Shown here piece after piece: positions 40,545-51,384 of a stretch of DNA of 64,000 nucleotides. Origin of the DNA: Hydractinia symbiolongicarpus (taxonomy: Eukaryota; Cnidaria; Hydrozoa; Anthoathecata; Hydractiniidae). The notes under the pieces are model-generated. The model saw nothing but the letters and a program-made list of their open reading frames with translations. It was not told where the DNA came from and did no database searches. How positions within the stretch are numbered: the stretch's first letter is position 1; the number at the start of each line of letters is the position of its first letter. Made by a program: the position numbers and the translations under genes. The stretch covers positions 1,550,001 through 1,614,000 of the forward strand of contig NC_079877.1 in assembly GCF_029227915.1 (NCBI RefSeq). The letters run 5' to 3'.

Positions 40545-42877
40545 GCCTGTGACCTTATAAATGTGATAAGTGGGCCAACTGGATCCAAGAATTAATATTC
40601 TTCTTAATTTGACATGATTGCCGGAACTCAGCGATTACACCGGGCGCTGTGGTAGCACTTCATTTAAAAATTTAGATAAATAAGTCATTCTTCACTGTGG
40701 GACCAATCCTGGCCGTTAGCACGCGCTGAATAAATAGGAATAGTTTCAAAAACTACATTTCAATGACTTTCTAGCGGTATAAATCCGTTTGAGTTACAAA
40801 GGTTGCGTTACATATTCGTACCAACATGTATTTAGCGATAGTGTTCGGATAATACTAGGTTGCATGGCTTTAAACAGTGAAACGTTTGACTGTGGGACTT
40901 AATTGAACTGATTGTGGACTTTGACCTTATAAATGTAATAAATAAGCCAGTTTGACTACAAGAAATAACGTTGTTTTTAATTTGACATAATTGCTGGAAC
41001 TCAGCGATTACAGTGGGTGCTGTGGTAGCGCTTCATTAAAATATCTAGATAAATAAGTCATTTTTTACTGTGGGACGAATCCTAGCCGTTATCGCGTGCT
41101 GAAGAAATAGAGAGATTCTCAAAAACTACATTTCATTGACTTCTTGCCGGTATCAATCCGTTTGAGTTAGAACGGTTGCGTCACATATTCGTGCCAACAT
41201 GTATTTAGTGATATTTTTCGGATATTACTAAGTTATATCGCTTTTAACAGTGAAACGATTGACTCTGGGACTTAATTGATGTAACTTTGGACTGCGACCT
41301 TATAAATGTGATAAATGAGCCAATTGGACTCCAAGGAATAACATTCTTCTTAATTCGACATGATTGCTGGAATTCAGCGATTACACTAGGATCTGTGGTA
41401 GCGCTTTCTCTAAAAGTTTAGATAAATAAGTCTTTTTTTACTGTGGGACCAATCCTGGCCGTTAGCACGCGCTGAAGAAATAGAGACATTCTAAAAGACT
41501 AAATTTCATGGACTTCTTGGCGGTATCAATCCGATTGAGTTACTACGGTTGTGTCACATAGTCGTACCAACATGTATTTAGTGATATTTTTCTGATATTA
41601 CTAAGTTATATCACTTTTAACAGTGAAACGATTGCCTGTGGAACTCAATTGAATTAAGTTTGGACTGTGACCTAATAAGTGTATTAAGTGAGACAATTGG
41701 ACTCCAAGAAGTAACATTCTTCTTAATTTACAATGATTGCCGAAACTCAGCGATTACACTGGGCGCTGTGGTAGCGCTTCATTTAAAAATTAAGAGAAGA
41801 AAGTCATTTTTTACTTTGGGACCAATCTTGGCCGTTAGCGCGCGCTGAAGAAATAGCGAGAGCATCAAAAAATACATTTCATTAAACTTCTAACAGTGTC
41901 AGTCCGTTTGAGTTACAACTGTTGGGTCACATATTCGTACTAACATGTATTTAGCGTTATTTTCTCATATTACTAGGTTGCATCGTTTTAACAGTGAAAC
42001 GATTGACTGTGGGACTTAATGAAATAACTTTGGACTGTAACCTGATAAATGTGATAAATAAGACAATTGGACCCCAAGAAATAACATTCTTCTTAATTTG
42101 ACGTGATTGTTGGAACTCAGCGATTACACTGGGCGCTGTGCTAGCGCTTCATTTAAAAGTTTAGATAAATAAGTCATTCTTTACTGTGGGACCAATCCTG
42201 GCCGTTAGCACTCGCTGAATAAATAGGAACAGTTTCCAAAACTACATTTCATTGAATTCCTAGCGGTATAAATCCGTTTGAGTTACAACGGTTGCGTTAC
42301 ATATTCGTACCAACATGTATTTAGCGATAGTGTTTGGATAATACTAGGTTGCATCGCTTTTAACAGTGAAACGTTTGACTGTGGGATTTAATTGAACTGA
42401 TTGTGGACTTTGACCTTATAAATGTGATAAATAAGCCAGTTTGACTACAAGAAATAACGTTGTTTTTAATTTGACATGATTGCTGGAACTCAGCGGTTAC
42501 AGTGGGCGCTGTGGTAGCGCTTTTTTAAAAAATGAAGATAAATAAGTCATTTTTTACTGTGGGACCAATTCTGGCCGTTAGTTCGCGCTGAAGAAATAGG
42601 GACAGTTTCAAAAACTACATTTCATTGATTTTCTATCGGTGTCCATCCGTTTGAGTTACAACGGTTGCGTCACATATTCATACCAACATGTATTTAGTGA
42701 TTTTTTCCGATATTACTAAGTTACATCGCTTTTAACAATGAAATGATTGACTGTGGAGCTTAATTGAACTAGCTTTGGCCTGTGACCTTATTAATGTGAT
42801 AAGTTAGCCAACTGGACTCCAAGAAATAACATTCTTCTTATTTTGACATGATTGCTGGAACTCAGCGATTACACTGG

Positions 42878-42892
42878 GCGCTGTGGTAGCGC
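42878..42892. other. Short dyad GCGCT-GTGGT-AGCGC near monomer start
   Basis: A perfect 5-bp inverted repeat (GCGCT / AGCGC) flanks a 5-base loop about 36 bp into the monomer. It is intact in the many copies that read GGGCGCTGTGGTAGCGC. It is degraded in the subtype reading AGGCTCTGTGG and in copies with GGGCCCTGTGG, GCGTTGTGG or GTGGTTGCGC. It could be a protein-binding dyad or a small cruciform, or just chance. The variation shows it is not strictly required in every copy. Confidence 0.6.
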
Positions 42893-42928
42893 TTCATTTA
42901 AAAATTTAGATAAATAAGTCATTCTTTA
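42892..42928. other. First A/T-rich tract of the monomer
   Basis: This is an A/T-rich stretch of A- and T-runs (CATTTAAAAATTTAG, GATAAATAAG) present in all full-length copies. With the second A/T tract near 43,061-43,090 it is spaced by roughly half a monomer, as expected if each monomer positions two nucleosomes. The phasing role is inference. Confidence 0.5.
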
Positions 42929-42946
42929 CTGTGGGAGCAATCGTAG

Positions 42947-43036
42947 CCGTTGTCGCGAGCTGAAAAAATAGCGACAGTTTCAAAAACTACATTTCAATGA
43001 CGTTCTAACGGTGTCAGTCCGTTTGAGTTACAACGG
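42947..43036. other. Cluster of four CCGTT/AACGG cores forming overlapping dyads
   Basis: Four copies of one 5-bp core lie within 90 bp: CCGTT at 42,947-42,951, AACGG at 43,007-43,011, CCGTT at 43,019-43,023 and AACGG at 43,032-43,036. Cores 2 and 3 can pair across a 7-base loop, and cores 3 and 4 across an 8-base loop, so two alternative hairpins share the middle arm. Core 3 with its following TTGAGTTAC is among the least variable parts of the monomer. Core 2 varies most (AACGG, AGCGG, GGCGG, GCCGG and others). The YAACGG form resembles the Myb-type recognition consensus, but no binding is shown. Confidence 0.6.
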
Positions 43037-43060
43037 TTGGGACACATATTTGTACCAACA

Positions 43061-43090
43061 TGTATTTAGCGATATTTTTCTCATATTACT
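43061..43090. other. Second A/T-rich tract of the monomer
   Basis: This covers TGTATTTAGCGATATTTTTC and the following ATATTAC. Its centre is about 165 bp from the centre of the first A/T tract. The T-run varies in length among copies (five to eight T), which accounts for part of the 371-374 bp length variation. It is another candidate linker or bent-DNA segment. Confidence 0.45.
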
Positions 43091-45533
43091 AGTTAGCATC
43101 GCTTTTAACAGTGAAACCATTGACTGCGGGACTTAATTGAACTGATTTTGGACTGCGACCTTATAAATGTTATAATTGAGAAAATTGGACTCTAAGAAAT
43201 GACATTCTTCTTAATTTTACATGATTGCTGGAACTCAGCGATTACACTGGGCGCTGTGGTTGCGCTTTATTTAAAAATTAAGATAAATAAGTCATTTTTT
43301 ACTGTGGGACGAATCCTAGTCGTTAGTTCGCGCTGAAGAAATAGAGACAGTTTCAAAAACTACATTTCAGTAAATTTCTAACAGTTTTAATCCTTTGAGT
43401 TGCAACGGTTGCGTCACATATTCGCACCAACATGTATTTAGTGATTTTCTTCCGTTATTACTAAGTTGTATCGCTTTCAACAGTGAAACGATTGACTGTG
43501 GGACTTAATTGAACTGATTTTGGACTTTGACCTTATTAATGTGATAAATGAGCAATTTTGACTACAAGAAATAACATTCTTCTTAATTTGACATGATTGC
43601 TGGAACTCAGCGATTACACTGGGCCCTGTGGTAGCGCTTTATTTAAAAATTAAGATAAATAAGTCATTTTTTACTGTGGGACCAATCCTAGCCGTTAGCG
43701 CCCGCTGAAGGAATAGAGGCATTCTCAAAAACTACATTTAATTGGTTTTTTGGCGGTATCAATCCGTTTGAGTTACAACGGTTGCGTCACATATTCGTAC
43801 AACATGTATTTAATGACATTTCTCCGATATTACTAAGTTATATCGCTTTTAACAATGAAATGATTGACTGTGGAGCTTAATTGAGCTAGCTTTGGCCTGT
43901 GACCTTATAAATGTGATAAGTGGGCCAACTGGATCCAAGAATTAATATTCTTCTTAATTTGACATGATTGCCGGAACTCAGCGATTACACCGGGCGCTGT
44001 GGTAGCACTTCATTTTAAAATTTAGATAAATAAGTCATTCTTCACTGTGGGACCAATCCTGGCCGTTAGCACGCGCTGAATAAATAGGAATAGTTTCAAA
44101 AACTACATTTCATTGACTTTCTAGCGGTATCAATCCGTTTGAGTTACAACGGTTGGGTCACATATTCGTACCAACATGTATTTAGCGATATTTTTTCGCT
44201 ATTACTAGGCTACATTGCTTTTAACAGTGAAGCGATTGACTGTGGGACTTAATTGAATTGATTTTGGACTGTGACCTAATAAGTGTATTAAGTGAGACAA
44301 TTGGACTCCAAGAAGTAACATTCTTCTTAATTAACAATGATTGCCGAAACTCAGCGATTACACTGGGCGCTGTGGTAGCGCTTCATTTAAAAATTAAGAG
44401 AAGAAAGTCATTTTTTACTTTGGGACCAATCTTGGCCGTTAGCGCGCGCTGAAGAAATAGCGAGAGCATCAAAAAATACATTTCATTAAACTTCTAACAG
44501 TGTCAGTCCGTTTGAGTTACAACTGTTGGGTCACATATTCGTACTAACATGTATTTAGCGTTATTTTCTCATATTACTAGGTTGCATCGTTTTAACAGTG
44601 AAACGATTGACTGTGGGACTTAATGAAATAATTTTGGACTGTGACCTGATAAATGTGATAAATGAGACAATTGGACCCCAAGAAATAACATTCTTCTTAA
44701 TTTGACGTGATTGTTGGAACTCAGCGATTACACTGGGCGCTGTGCTAGCGCTTCATTTAAAAGTTTAGATAAATAAGTCATTCTTTACTGTGGGACCAAT
44801 CCTGGCCGTTAGCACTCGCTGAATAAATAGGAACAGTTTCCAAAACTACATTTCATTGAATTCCTAGCGGTATAAATCCGTTTGAGTTACAACGGTTGCG
44901 TTACATATTCGTACCAACATGTATTTAGCGATAGTGTTTGGATAATACTAGGTTGCATCGCTTTTAACAGTGAAACGTTTGACTGTGGGATTTAATTGAA
45001 CTGATTGTGGACTGCAACCTTATAAATGTTATAAGTGAGAAAATTGGACTCTAAGAAATGACATTCTTCTTAATTTTACATGATTGCTGGAACTCAGCGA
45101 TTACACTGGGCGCTGTGGTTGCGCTTTATTTAAAAATTAAGATAAATAAGTCATTTTTTACTGTGGGACGAATCCTAGTCGTTAGTTCGCGCTGAAGAAA
45201 TAGAGACAGTTTCAAAAACTACATTTCATTAAATTTCTAACAGTTTTAATCCTTTGAGTTGCAATGGTTGCGTCACATATTCGCACCAACATGTATTTAG
45301 TGATTTTCTTCCGTTATTACTAAGTTGTATCGCTTTCAACAGTGAAACGATTGACTGTGGGACTTAATTGAACTGATTTTGGACTTTGACCTTATTAATG
45401 TGATAAATGAGCAATTTTGACTACAAGAAATAACATTCTTCTTAATTTGACATGATTGCTGAAACTCAGCGATTACACTGGGCCCTGTGGTAGCGCTTTA
45501 TTTAAAAATTAAGATAAATAAGTCATTTTTTAC

Positions 45534-48500
45534 TTTGGGACCAATCTTGGCCGTTAGCGCGCGCTGAAGAAATAGCGAGAGCATCAAAAAATACATTTCA
45601 TTAAACTTCTAACAGTGTCAGTCCGTTTGAGTTACAACTGTTGGGTCACATATTCGTACTAACATGTATTTAGCGTTATTTTCTCATATTACTAGGTTGC
45701 ATCGTTTTAACAGTGAAACGATTGACTGTGGGACTTAATGAAATAACTTTGGACTGTAACCTGATAAATGTGATAAATAAGACAATTGGACCCCAAGAAA
45801 TAACATTCTTCTTAATTTGACGTGATTGTTGGAACTCAGCGATTACACTGGGCGCTGTGCTAGCGCTTCATTTAAAAGTTTAGATAAATAAGTCATTCTT
45901 TACTGTGGGACCAATCCTGGCCGTTAGCACTCGCTGAATAAATAGGAACAGTTTCCAAAACTACATTTCATTGAATTCCTAGCGGTATAAATCCGTTTGA
46001 GTTACAACGGTTGCGTTACATATTCGTACCAACATGTATTTAGCGATAGTGTTTGGATAATACTAGGTTGCATCGCTTTTAACAGTGAAACGTTTGACTG
46101 TGGGATTTAATTGAACTGATTGTGGACTTTGACCTTATAAATGTGATAAATAAGCCAGTTTGACTACAAGAAATAACGTTGTTTTTAATTTGACATGATT
46201 GCTGGAACTCAGCGGTTACAGTGGGCGCTGTGGTAGCGCTTTTTTAAAAAATGAAGATAAATAAGTCATTTTTTACTGTGGGACCAATTCTGGCCGTTAG
46301 TTCGCGCTGAAGAAATAGGGACAGTTTCAAAAACTACATTTCATTGATTTTCTATCGGTGTCCATCCGTTTGAGTTACAACGGTTGCGTCACATATTCAT
46401 ACCAACATGTATTTAGTGATTTTTTCCGATATTACTAAGTTACATCGCTTTTAACAATGAAATGATTGACTGTGGAGCTTAATTGAACTAGCTTTGGCCT
46501 GTGACCTTATTAATGTGATAAGTTAGCCAACTGGACTCCAAGAAATAACATTCTTCTTATTTTGACATGATTGCTGGAACTCAGCGATTACACTGGGCGC
46601 TGTGGTAGCGCTTCATTTAAAAATTTAGATAAATAAGTCATTCTTTACTGTGGGAGCAATCGTAGCCGTTGTCGCGAGCTGAAAAAATAGCGACAGTTTC
46701 AAAAACTACATTTCAATGACGTTCTAACGGTGTCAGTCCGTTTGAGTTACAACGGTTGGGACACATATTTGTACCAACATGTATTTAGCGATATTTTTCT
46801 CATATTACTAGTTAGCATCGCTTTTAACAGTGAAACCATTGACTGCGGGACTTAATTGAACTGATTTTGGACTGCGACCTTATAAATGTTATAATTGAGA
46901 AAATAGGACTCTAAGAAATGACATTCTTCTTAATTTTACATGATTGCTGGAACTCAGCGATTACACTGGGCGCTGTGGTTGCGCTTTATTTAAAAATTAA
47001 GATAAATAAGTCATTTTTTACTGTGGGACGAATCCTAGTCGTTAGTTCGCGCTGAAGAAATAGAGACAGTTTCAAAAACTACATTTCAGTAAATTTCTAA
47101 CAGTTTTAATCCTTTGAGTTGCAACGGTTGCGTCACATATTCGCACCAACATGTATTTAGTGATTTTCTTCCGTTATTACTAAGTTGTATCGCTTTCAAC
47201 AGTGAAACGATTGACTGTGGGACTTAATTGAACTGATTTTGGACTTTGACCTTATTAATGTGATAAATGAGCAATTTTGACTACAAGAAATAACATTCTT
47301 CTTAATTTGACATGATTGCTGGAACTCAGCGATTACACTGGGCCCTGTGGTAGCGCTTTATTTAAAAATTAAGATAAGTAAGTCATTTTTTACTGTGGGA
47401 CCAATCCTAGCCGTTAGCGCCCGCTGAAGGAATAGAGGCATTCTCAAAAACTACATTTAATTGGTTTTTTGGCGGTATCAATCCGTTTGAGTTACAACGG
47501 TTGCGTCACATATTCGTACAACATGTATTTAATGACATTTCTCCGATATTACTAAGTTATATCGCTTTTAACAATGAAATGATTGACTGTGGAGCTTAAT
47601 TGAGCTAGCTTTGGCCTGTGACCTTATAAATGTGATAAGTGGGCCAACTGGATCCAAGAATTAATATTCTTCTTAATTTGACATGATTGCCGGAACTCAG
47701 CGATTACACCGGGCGCTGTGGTAGCACTTCATTTTAAAATTTAGATAAATAAGTCATTCTTCACTGTGGGACCAATCCTGGCCGTTAGCACGCGCTGAAT
47801 AAATAGGAATAGTTTCAAAAACTACATTTCATTGACTTTCTAGCGGTATCAATCCGTTTGAGTTACAACGGTTGGGTCACATATTCGTACCAACATGTAT
47901 TTAGCGATATTTTTTCGCTATTACTAGGCTACATTGCTTTTAACAGTGAAGCGATTGACTGTGGGACTTAATTGAATTGATTTTGGACTGTGACCTAATA
48001 AGTGTATTAAGTGAGACAATTGGACTCCAAGAAGTAACATTCTTCTTAATTTACAATGATTGCCGAAACTCAGCGATTACACTGGGCGCTGTGGTAGCGC
48101 TTCATTTAAAAATTAAGAGAAGAAAGTCATTTTTTACTTTGGGACCAATCTTGGCCGTTAGCGCGCGCTGAAGAAATAGCGAGAGCATCAAAAAATACAT
48201 TTCATTAAACTTCTAACAGTGTCAGTCCGTTTGAGTTACAACTGTTGGGTCACATATTCGTACTAACATGTATTTAGCGTTATTTTCTCATATTACTAGG
48301 TTGCATCGTTTTAACAGTGAAACGATTGACTGTGGGACTTAATGAAATAATTTTGGACTGTAACCTGATAAATGTGATAAATGAGACAATTGGACCCCAA
48401 GAAATAACATTCTTCTTAATTTGACGTGATTGTTGGAACTCAGCGATTACACTGGGCGCTGTGCTAGCGCTTCATTTAAAAGTTTAGATAAATAAGTCAT

Positions 48501-49252
48501 TCTTTACTGTGGGACCAATCCTGGCCGTTAGCACTCGCTGAATAAATAGGAACAGTTTCCAAAACTACATTTCATTGAATTCCTAGCGGTATAAATCCGT
48601 TTGAGTTACAACGGTTGCGTTACATATTCGTACCAACATGTATTTAGCGATAGTGTTTGGATAATACTAGGTTGCATCGCTTTTAACAGTGAAACGTTTG
48701 ACTGTGGGATTTAATTGAACTGATTGTGGACTGCGACCTTATAAATGTTATAAGTGAGAAAATTGGACTCTAAGAAATGACATTCTTCTTAATTTTACAT
48801 GATTGCTGGAACTCAGCGATTACACTGGGCGCTGTGGTTGCGCTTTATTTAAAAATTAAGATAAATAAGTCATTTTTTACTGTGGGACGAATCCTAGTCG
48901 TTAGTTCGCGCTGAAGAAATAGAGACAGTTTCAAAAACTACATTTCATTAAATTTCTAACAGTTTTAATCCTTTGAGTTGCAATGGTTGCGTCACATATT
49001 CGCACCAACATGTATTTAGTGATTTTCTTCCGTTATTACTAAGTTGTATCGCTTTCAACAGTGAAACGATTGACAGTGGGACTTAATTGAACTGATTTTG
49101 GACTTTGACCTTATTAATGTGATAAATGAGCAATTTTGACTACAAGAAATAACATTCTTCTTAATTTGACATGATTGCTGAAACTCAGCGATTACACTGG
49201 GCCCTGTGGTAGCGCTTTATTTAAAAATTAAGATAAATAAGTCATTTTTTAC
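45534..49252. repeat. 10-mer higher-order repeat, copy 2
   Basis: This is the second copy of the 3,719-bp unit. It ends near 49,250, where ACTTTGGGACCAATCTTGG of the next cycle is replaced by ACTGTGGGACCAATCCTAG. Near 47,040 it shares GTCGTTAGTTCGCG with 43,320. The frame at 47,977-48,171 is the counterpart of the one at 44,258-44,452. Neither is a gene. Confidence 0.9.
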
Positions 49253-50415
49253 TGTGGGACCAATCCTAGCCGTTAGCGCGCGCTGAAGGAATAGAGGCAT
49301 TCTCAAAAACTACATTTAATTGGTTTTTTGGCGGTATCAATCCGTTTGAGTTACAACGGTTGCGTCACATATTCGTACAACATGTATTTAATAACATTTC
49401 TCCGATATTACTAAGTTATATCGCTTTTAACAATGAAATGATTGACTGTGGAGCTTCATTGAGCTAGCTTTGGCCTGTGACCTTATAAATGTGATAAGTG
49501 GGCCAACTGGACTCCAAGAAATAACATTCTTCTTATTTTGATATGATTGTTTTAACTCAGCGATTACACTTGGCGCAGTGGAAGCGCTTTGTTTAAAAAC
49601 TTAGATAAATAAGTCATTTTTTACTGTGGGACCAATCCTAGCCGTTATTGCGCGCTGAAAAATTGCGAAAGTTTCAAAAACTACATTTCAATGACGTTCT
49701 ACCTGTATCAGTCCGTTTGAGTTACAACGGTTGCGTCACATATTCGTACCAACATGTATTTAGCGATATTTTTCTCATATTACTAGTTTGCATCGCTTTT
49801 AACAGTGAAACGATTGACTGTGGGAATTAATTGAACTAATTTTGGACTGTGACCTTATAAATGTTATAAGTGAGAAAATTGGACTCTAAGAAATGACATT
49901 CTTCTTAATTTGACATGATTGTAGGAACTCAGCGATTACACTGGACCCTGTGGTAGTGATTCATTTAAAAATTTAGATAAATAAGTCAATTTTACTGTGG
50001 GACCAATCCTAGCCGTTAGCGCGCGCTGAAGATATGGAGACAGCTTCGAAAACTCCATTTCATTGACTTTCTAACGGTGTCAATCCGTTTGAGTTACAAC
50101 GGTTGCGTCACATATTCGTACCAACAAGTATTTAGTGATTTTTTTCCGGTATTACTAAGTTGTATCGCTTTCAACAGTGAAACGATTGACTGTGGGACTT
50201 AATTGAACTGATTTTGGACTTCGACCTTATAAATGTGATAAATGAGCGATTTTGACTACAAGAAATAACATTCTTCTTAATTTGACAAGATTGCTGGAAC
50301 TCAGCGATTACACTGGGCGCTGTGGTAGCGTTTTTTTAAAAATTAAGAAAATAAGTTATTTTTTAGTGTGGGACCAATCCTAGCCGTTATCGCGCATTGA
50401 AAACATTCTTCTTAA
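48731..50415. repeat. Segmental duplication of ~1.7 kb, left copy
   Basis: This matches about 57,195-58,879 at an offset of 8,464 bp. Shared markers are CGCGCGCTGAAGGAATAGAGGC, TTTTGATATGATTGTTTTAAC, GGCGCAGTGGAAGCG, CTACCTGTATCAG, CATTGAAAACATTC and CTGGACCCTGTGGTAGTG. The 60-codon frames at 49,648-49,830 and 58,112-58,294 are the same monomer in the two copies and are not genes. The copies part at the truncated monomers. Confidence 0.88.
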
Positions 50416-50552
50416 TTTGACAAGATTGCTGGAACTCAGCGATTACACTGGGCGCTGTGGTAGCGTTTTATTTAAAAATTAAGAAAATAAGTTATTTTTT
50501 AGTGTGGGACCAATCCTAGCCGTTATCGCGCATTGAAAACATTCTTCTTAAT
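50282..50552. repeat. Two tandem truncated monomers (135 and 136 bp)
   Basis: Two shortened units (50,282-50,416 and 50,417-50,552) keep the first ~120 bp of the monomer and then jump from CGCGCATTGAA straight to AACATTCTTCTTAA at the end. About 237 bp is missing, including the CCGTTTGAG core, the ACATGTATTTAG word and the second A/T tract. Full-length relatives read CATTGAAAAAATAG at the first breakpoint and CAAGAAAAAACATTC at the second, so the deletion joins at a GAAAA-type microhomology. The first unit has GCGTTTTTTTAAA where the second has GCGTTTTATTTAAA. Confidence 0.9.
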
Positions 50553-51384
50553 TTGACAAGATTGCTGGAACTCAGCGATTACGCTGGGCGCTGTGGTAGC
50601 GCTTTATTAAAAAATTAAGACAAATAAGTCATTTTTTACTGTGGGACTAGTCCTAGCCGTTAGTTCGGCCTGAAGAAATAGAGATAGTTTCAAAAACAAC
50701 ATTTCATTGATTTTCTAACGGTGTCCATCCGTTTGAGTTACAACATTGTCGTCACATATTCGTACCAACATGTATTTAGTGATTTTTTTCCGATATTACT
50801 AAGTTGTATTGCTTTTAACAGTGAAACGATTGCCTGTGGAACTCAATTGAATTAAGTTTGGCCTGTGACCTTATAAATGTAATAAATAAGCCAGTTTGAC
50901 TACAAGAAATAACGTTGTTTTTAATTTGACATAATTGCTGGAACTCAGCGATTACAGTGGGTGCTGTGGTAGCGCTTCATTAAAATATTTAGATAAATAA
51001 GTCATTTTTTACTGTGGGACGAATCCTAGCCGTTATCGCGTGCTGAAGAAATAGCGACGGTTTCAAAAACTACATTTCAATGACTTTCTAACGGTATCAG
51101 TCCGTTTGAGTTAAAACAGTTGCGTCACATATTCGTAACAACATGTATATAGCGATAGTGTTCGGATATTACTAGGCTGCATCGCTTTTAACAGTGAAAC
51201 GTTTCACTGTGGGACTTTATTGAACTGATTTTGGACTGTGACCTTATAAATGTGATAGATGAGCCAATTTAACTCCAAGGAATAACATTCTTCTTAAATC
51301 GACATGATTGCTGGATTTCAGGAATTACACTAGGCTCTGTGGTAGTGCTTTATTTAAAAATTTAGATAAATAAGTCTTTTTTAC
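50553..51384. repeat. Full-length monomers joining the truncated units to the 51.4-kb segment
   Basis: The monomer at 50,553 has ATTACGCTGGGCG, GACAAATAAGTC, GTTCGGCCTGAAG and CAACATTGTCGTC and matches the monomer near 59,603. From about 50,861 to 51,311 the sequence instead matches 53,841-54,291 at an offset of 2,980 bp (8 monomers), sharing GAGTTAAAACAG and CATGTATATAGCG. Two different source blocks are therefore fused within about 300 bp. Confidence 0.75.

Larger units (their letters stand above)
42843..43215 (+). repeat. Reference monomer (373 bp) showing typical internal landmarks
   Basis: I chose this complete copy as a reference because it keeps most conserved elements. In order it has the TTGACATGATTGCTGG start, a short GCGCT/AGCGC dyad, an A/T-rich stretch, a GTGGGA word, a GC-rich GTCGCGAGC segment, a cluster of CCGTT/AACGG cores, the ACATGTATTTAG word, a second A/T-rich stretch, AACAGTGAAAC, a second GCGGGACTTAATTG word, CTTATAAATG and a purine-rich end before ACATTCTTCTTAA. 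It lies in the second copy of the 9-mer duplication, and the matching copy sits 3,350 bp upstream. The phase is arbitrary. No open frame spans the monomer. Confidence 0.9.
40545..43894. repeat. 9-mer higher-order repeat, copy 2
   Basis: This is the second tandem copy of the 3,350-bp unit, apparently identical to copy 1. A third copy starts but diverges near 44,110, where CAATGACTTTC with GTATAAATCCG becomes CATTGACTTTC with GTATCAATCCG. Near 44,013 the third copy reads CATTTTAAAATT for CATTTAAAAATT. Such identity implies a very recent event, or a sequence-assembly duplication. Confidence 0.92.
41815..45533. repeat. 10-mer higher-order repeat, copy 1 (3,719 bp)
   Basis: This overlaps the 9-mer copies. 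The segment is repeated in tandem at about 45,534-49,252 with an offset of 3,719 bp. Only a few substitutions separate the copies: AATTAACAATG/AATTTACAATG near 44,330/48,049; TGTGACCTG/TGTAACCTG near 44,639/48,358; AAATTGG/AAATAGG near 43,184/46,903; GATAAATAAG/GATAAGTAAG near 43,657/47,376; and GACTGTGGG/GACAGTGGG near 45,354/49,073. The left junction lies where GATAAATAAG replaces GAGAAGAAAG. Confidence 0.9.

Noticed and set aside
40725-40740. AATAAA hexamer in copies reading CTGAATAAATAGG
   Set aside because: It occurs only in some subtypes, and no transcript or gene lies upstream, so there is no reason to call a polyadenylation signal.
43040-43066. CENP-B-box-like match (TTCGTACCAAC, here TTTGTACCAAC)
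   Set aside because: Most copies match the TTCG----A half of the box, but the required CGGG half reads ATGT instead. I do not call a CENP-B box in any monomer I checked.
43160-43175. TATA-like CTTATAAATG in each monomer
   Set aside because: It is a short A/T word in a 37% GC repeat with no associated gene or other promoter element. Satellite transcription cannot be judged from the sequence.
49648-49830. 60-codon open frame repeated at 58,112
   Set aside because: It is the same satellite monomer in the two copies of the 8,464-bp-offset duplication. Other copies of the monomer have stops in this frame.
50282-50552. Mobile-element insertion as the cause of the short units
   Set aside because: All bases derive from the monomer itself and the joint is a simple deletion. 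No foreign sequence, terminal repeat or target duplication is present.
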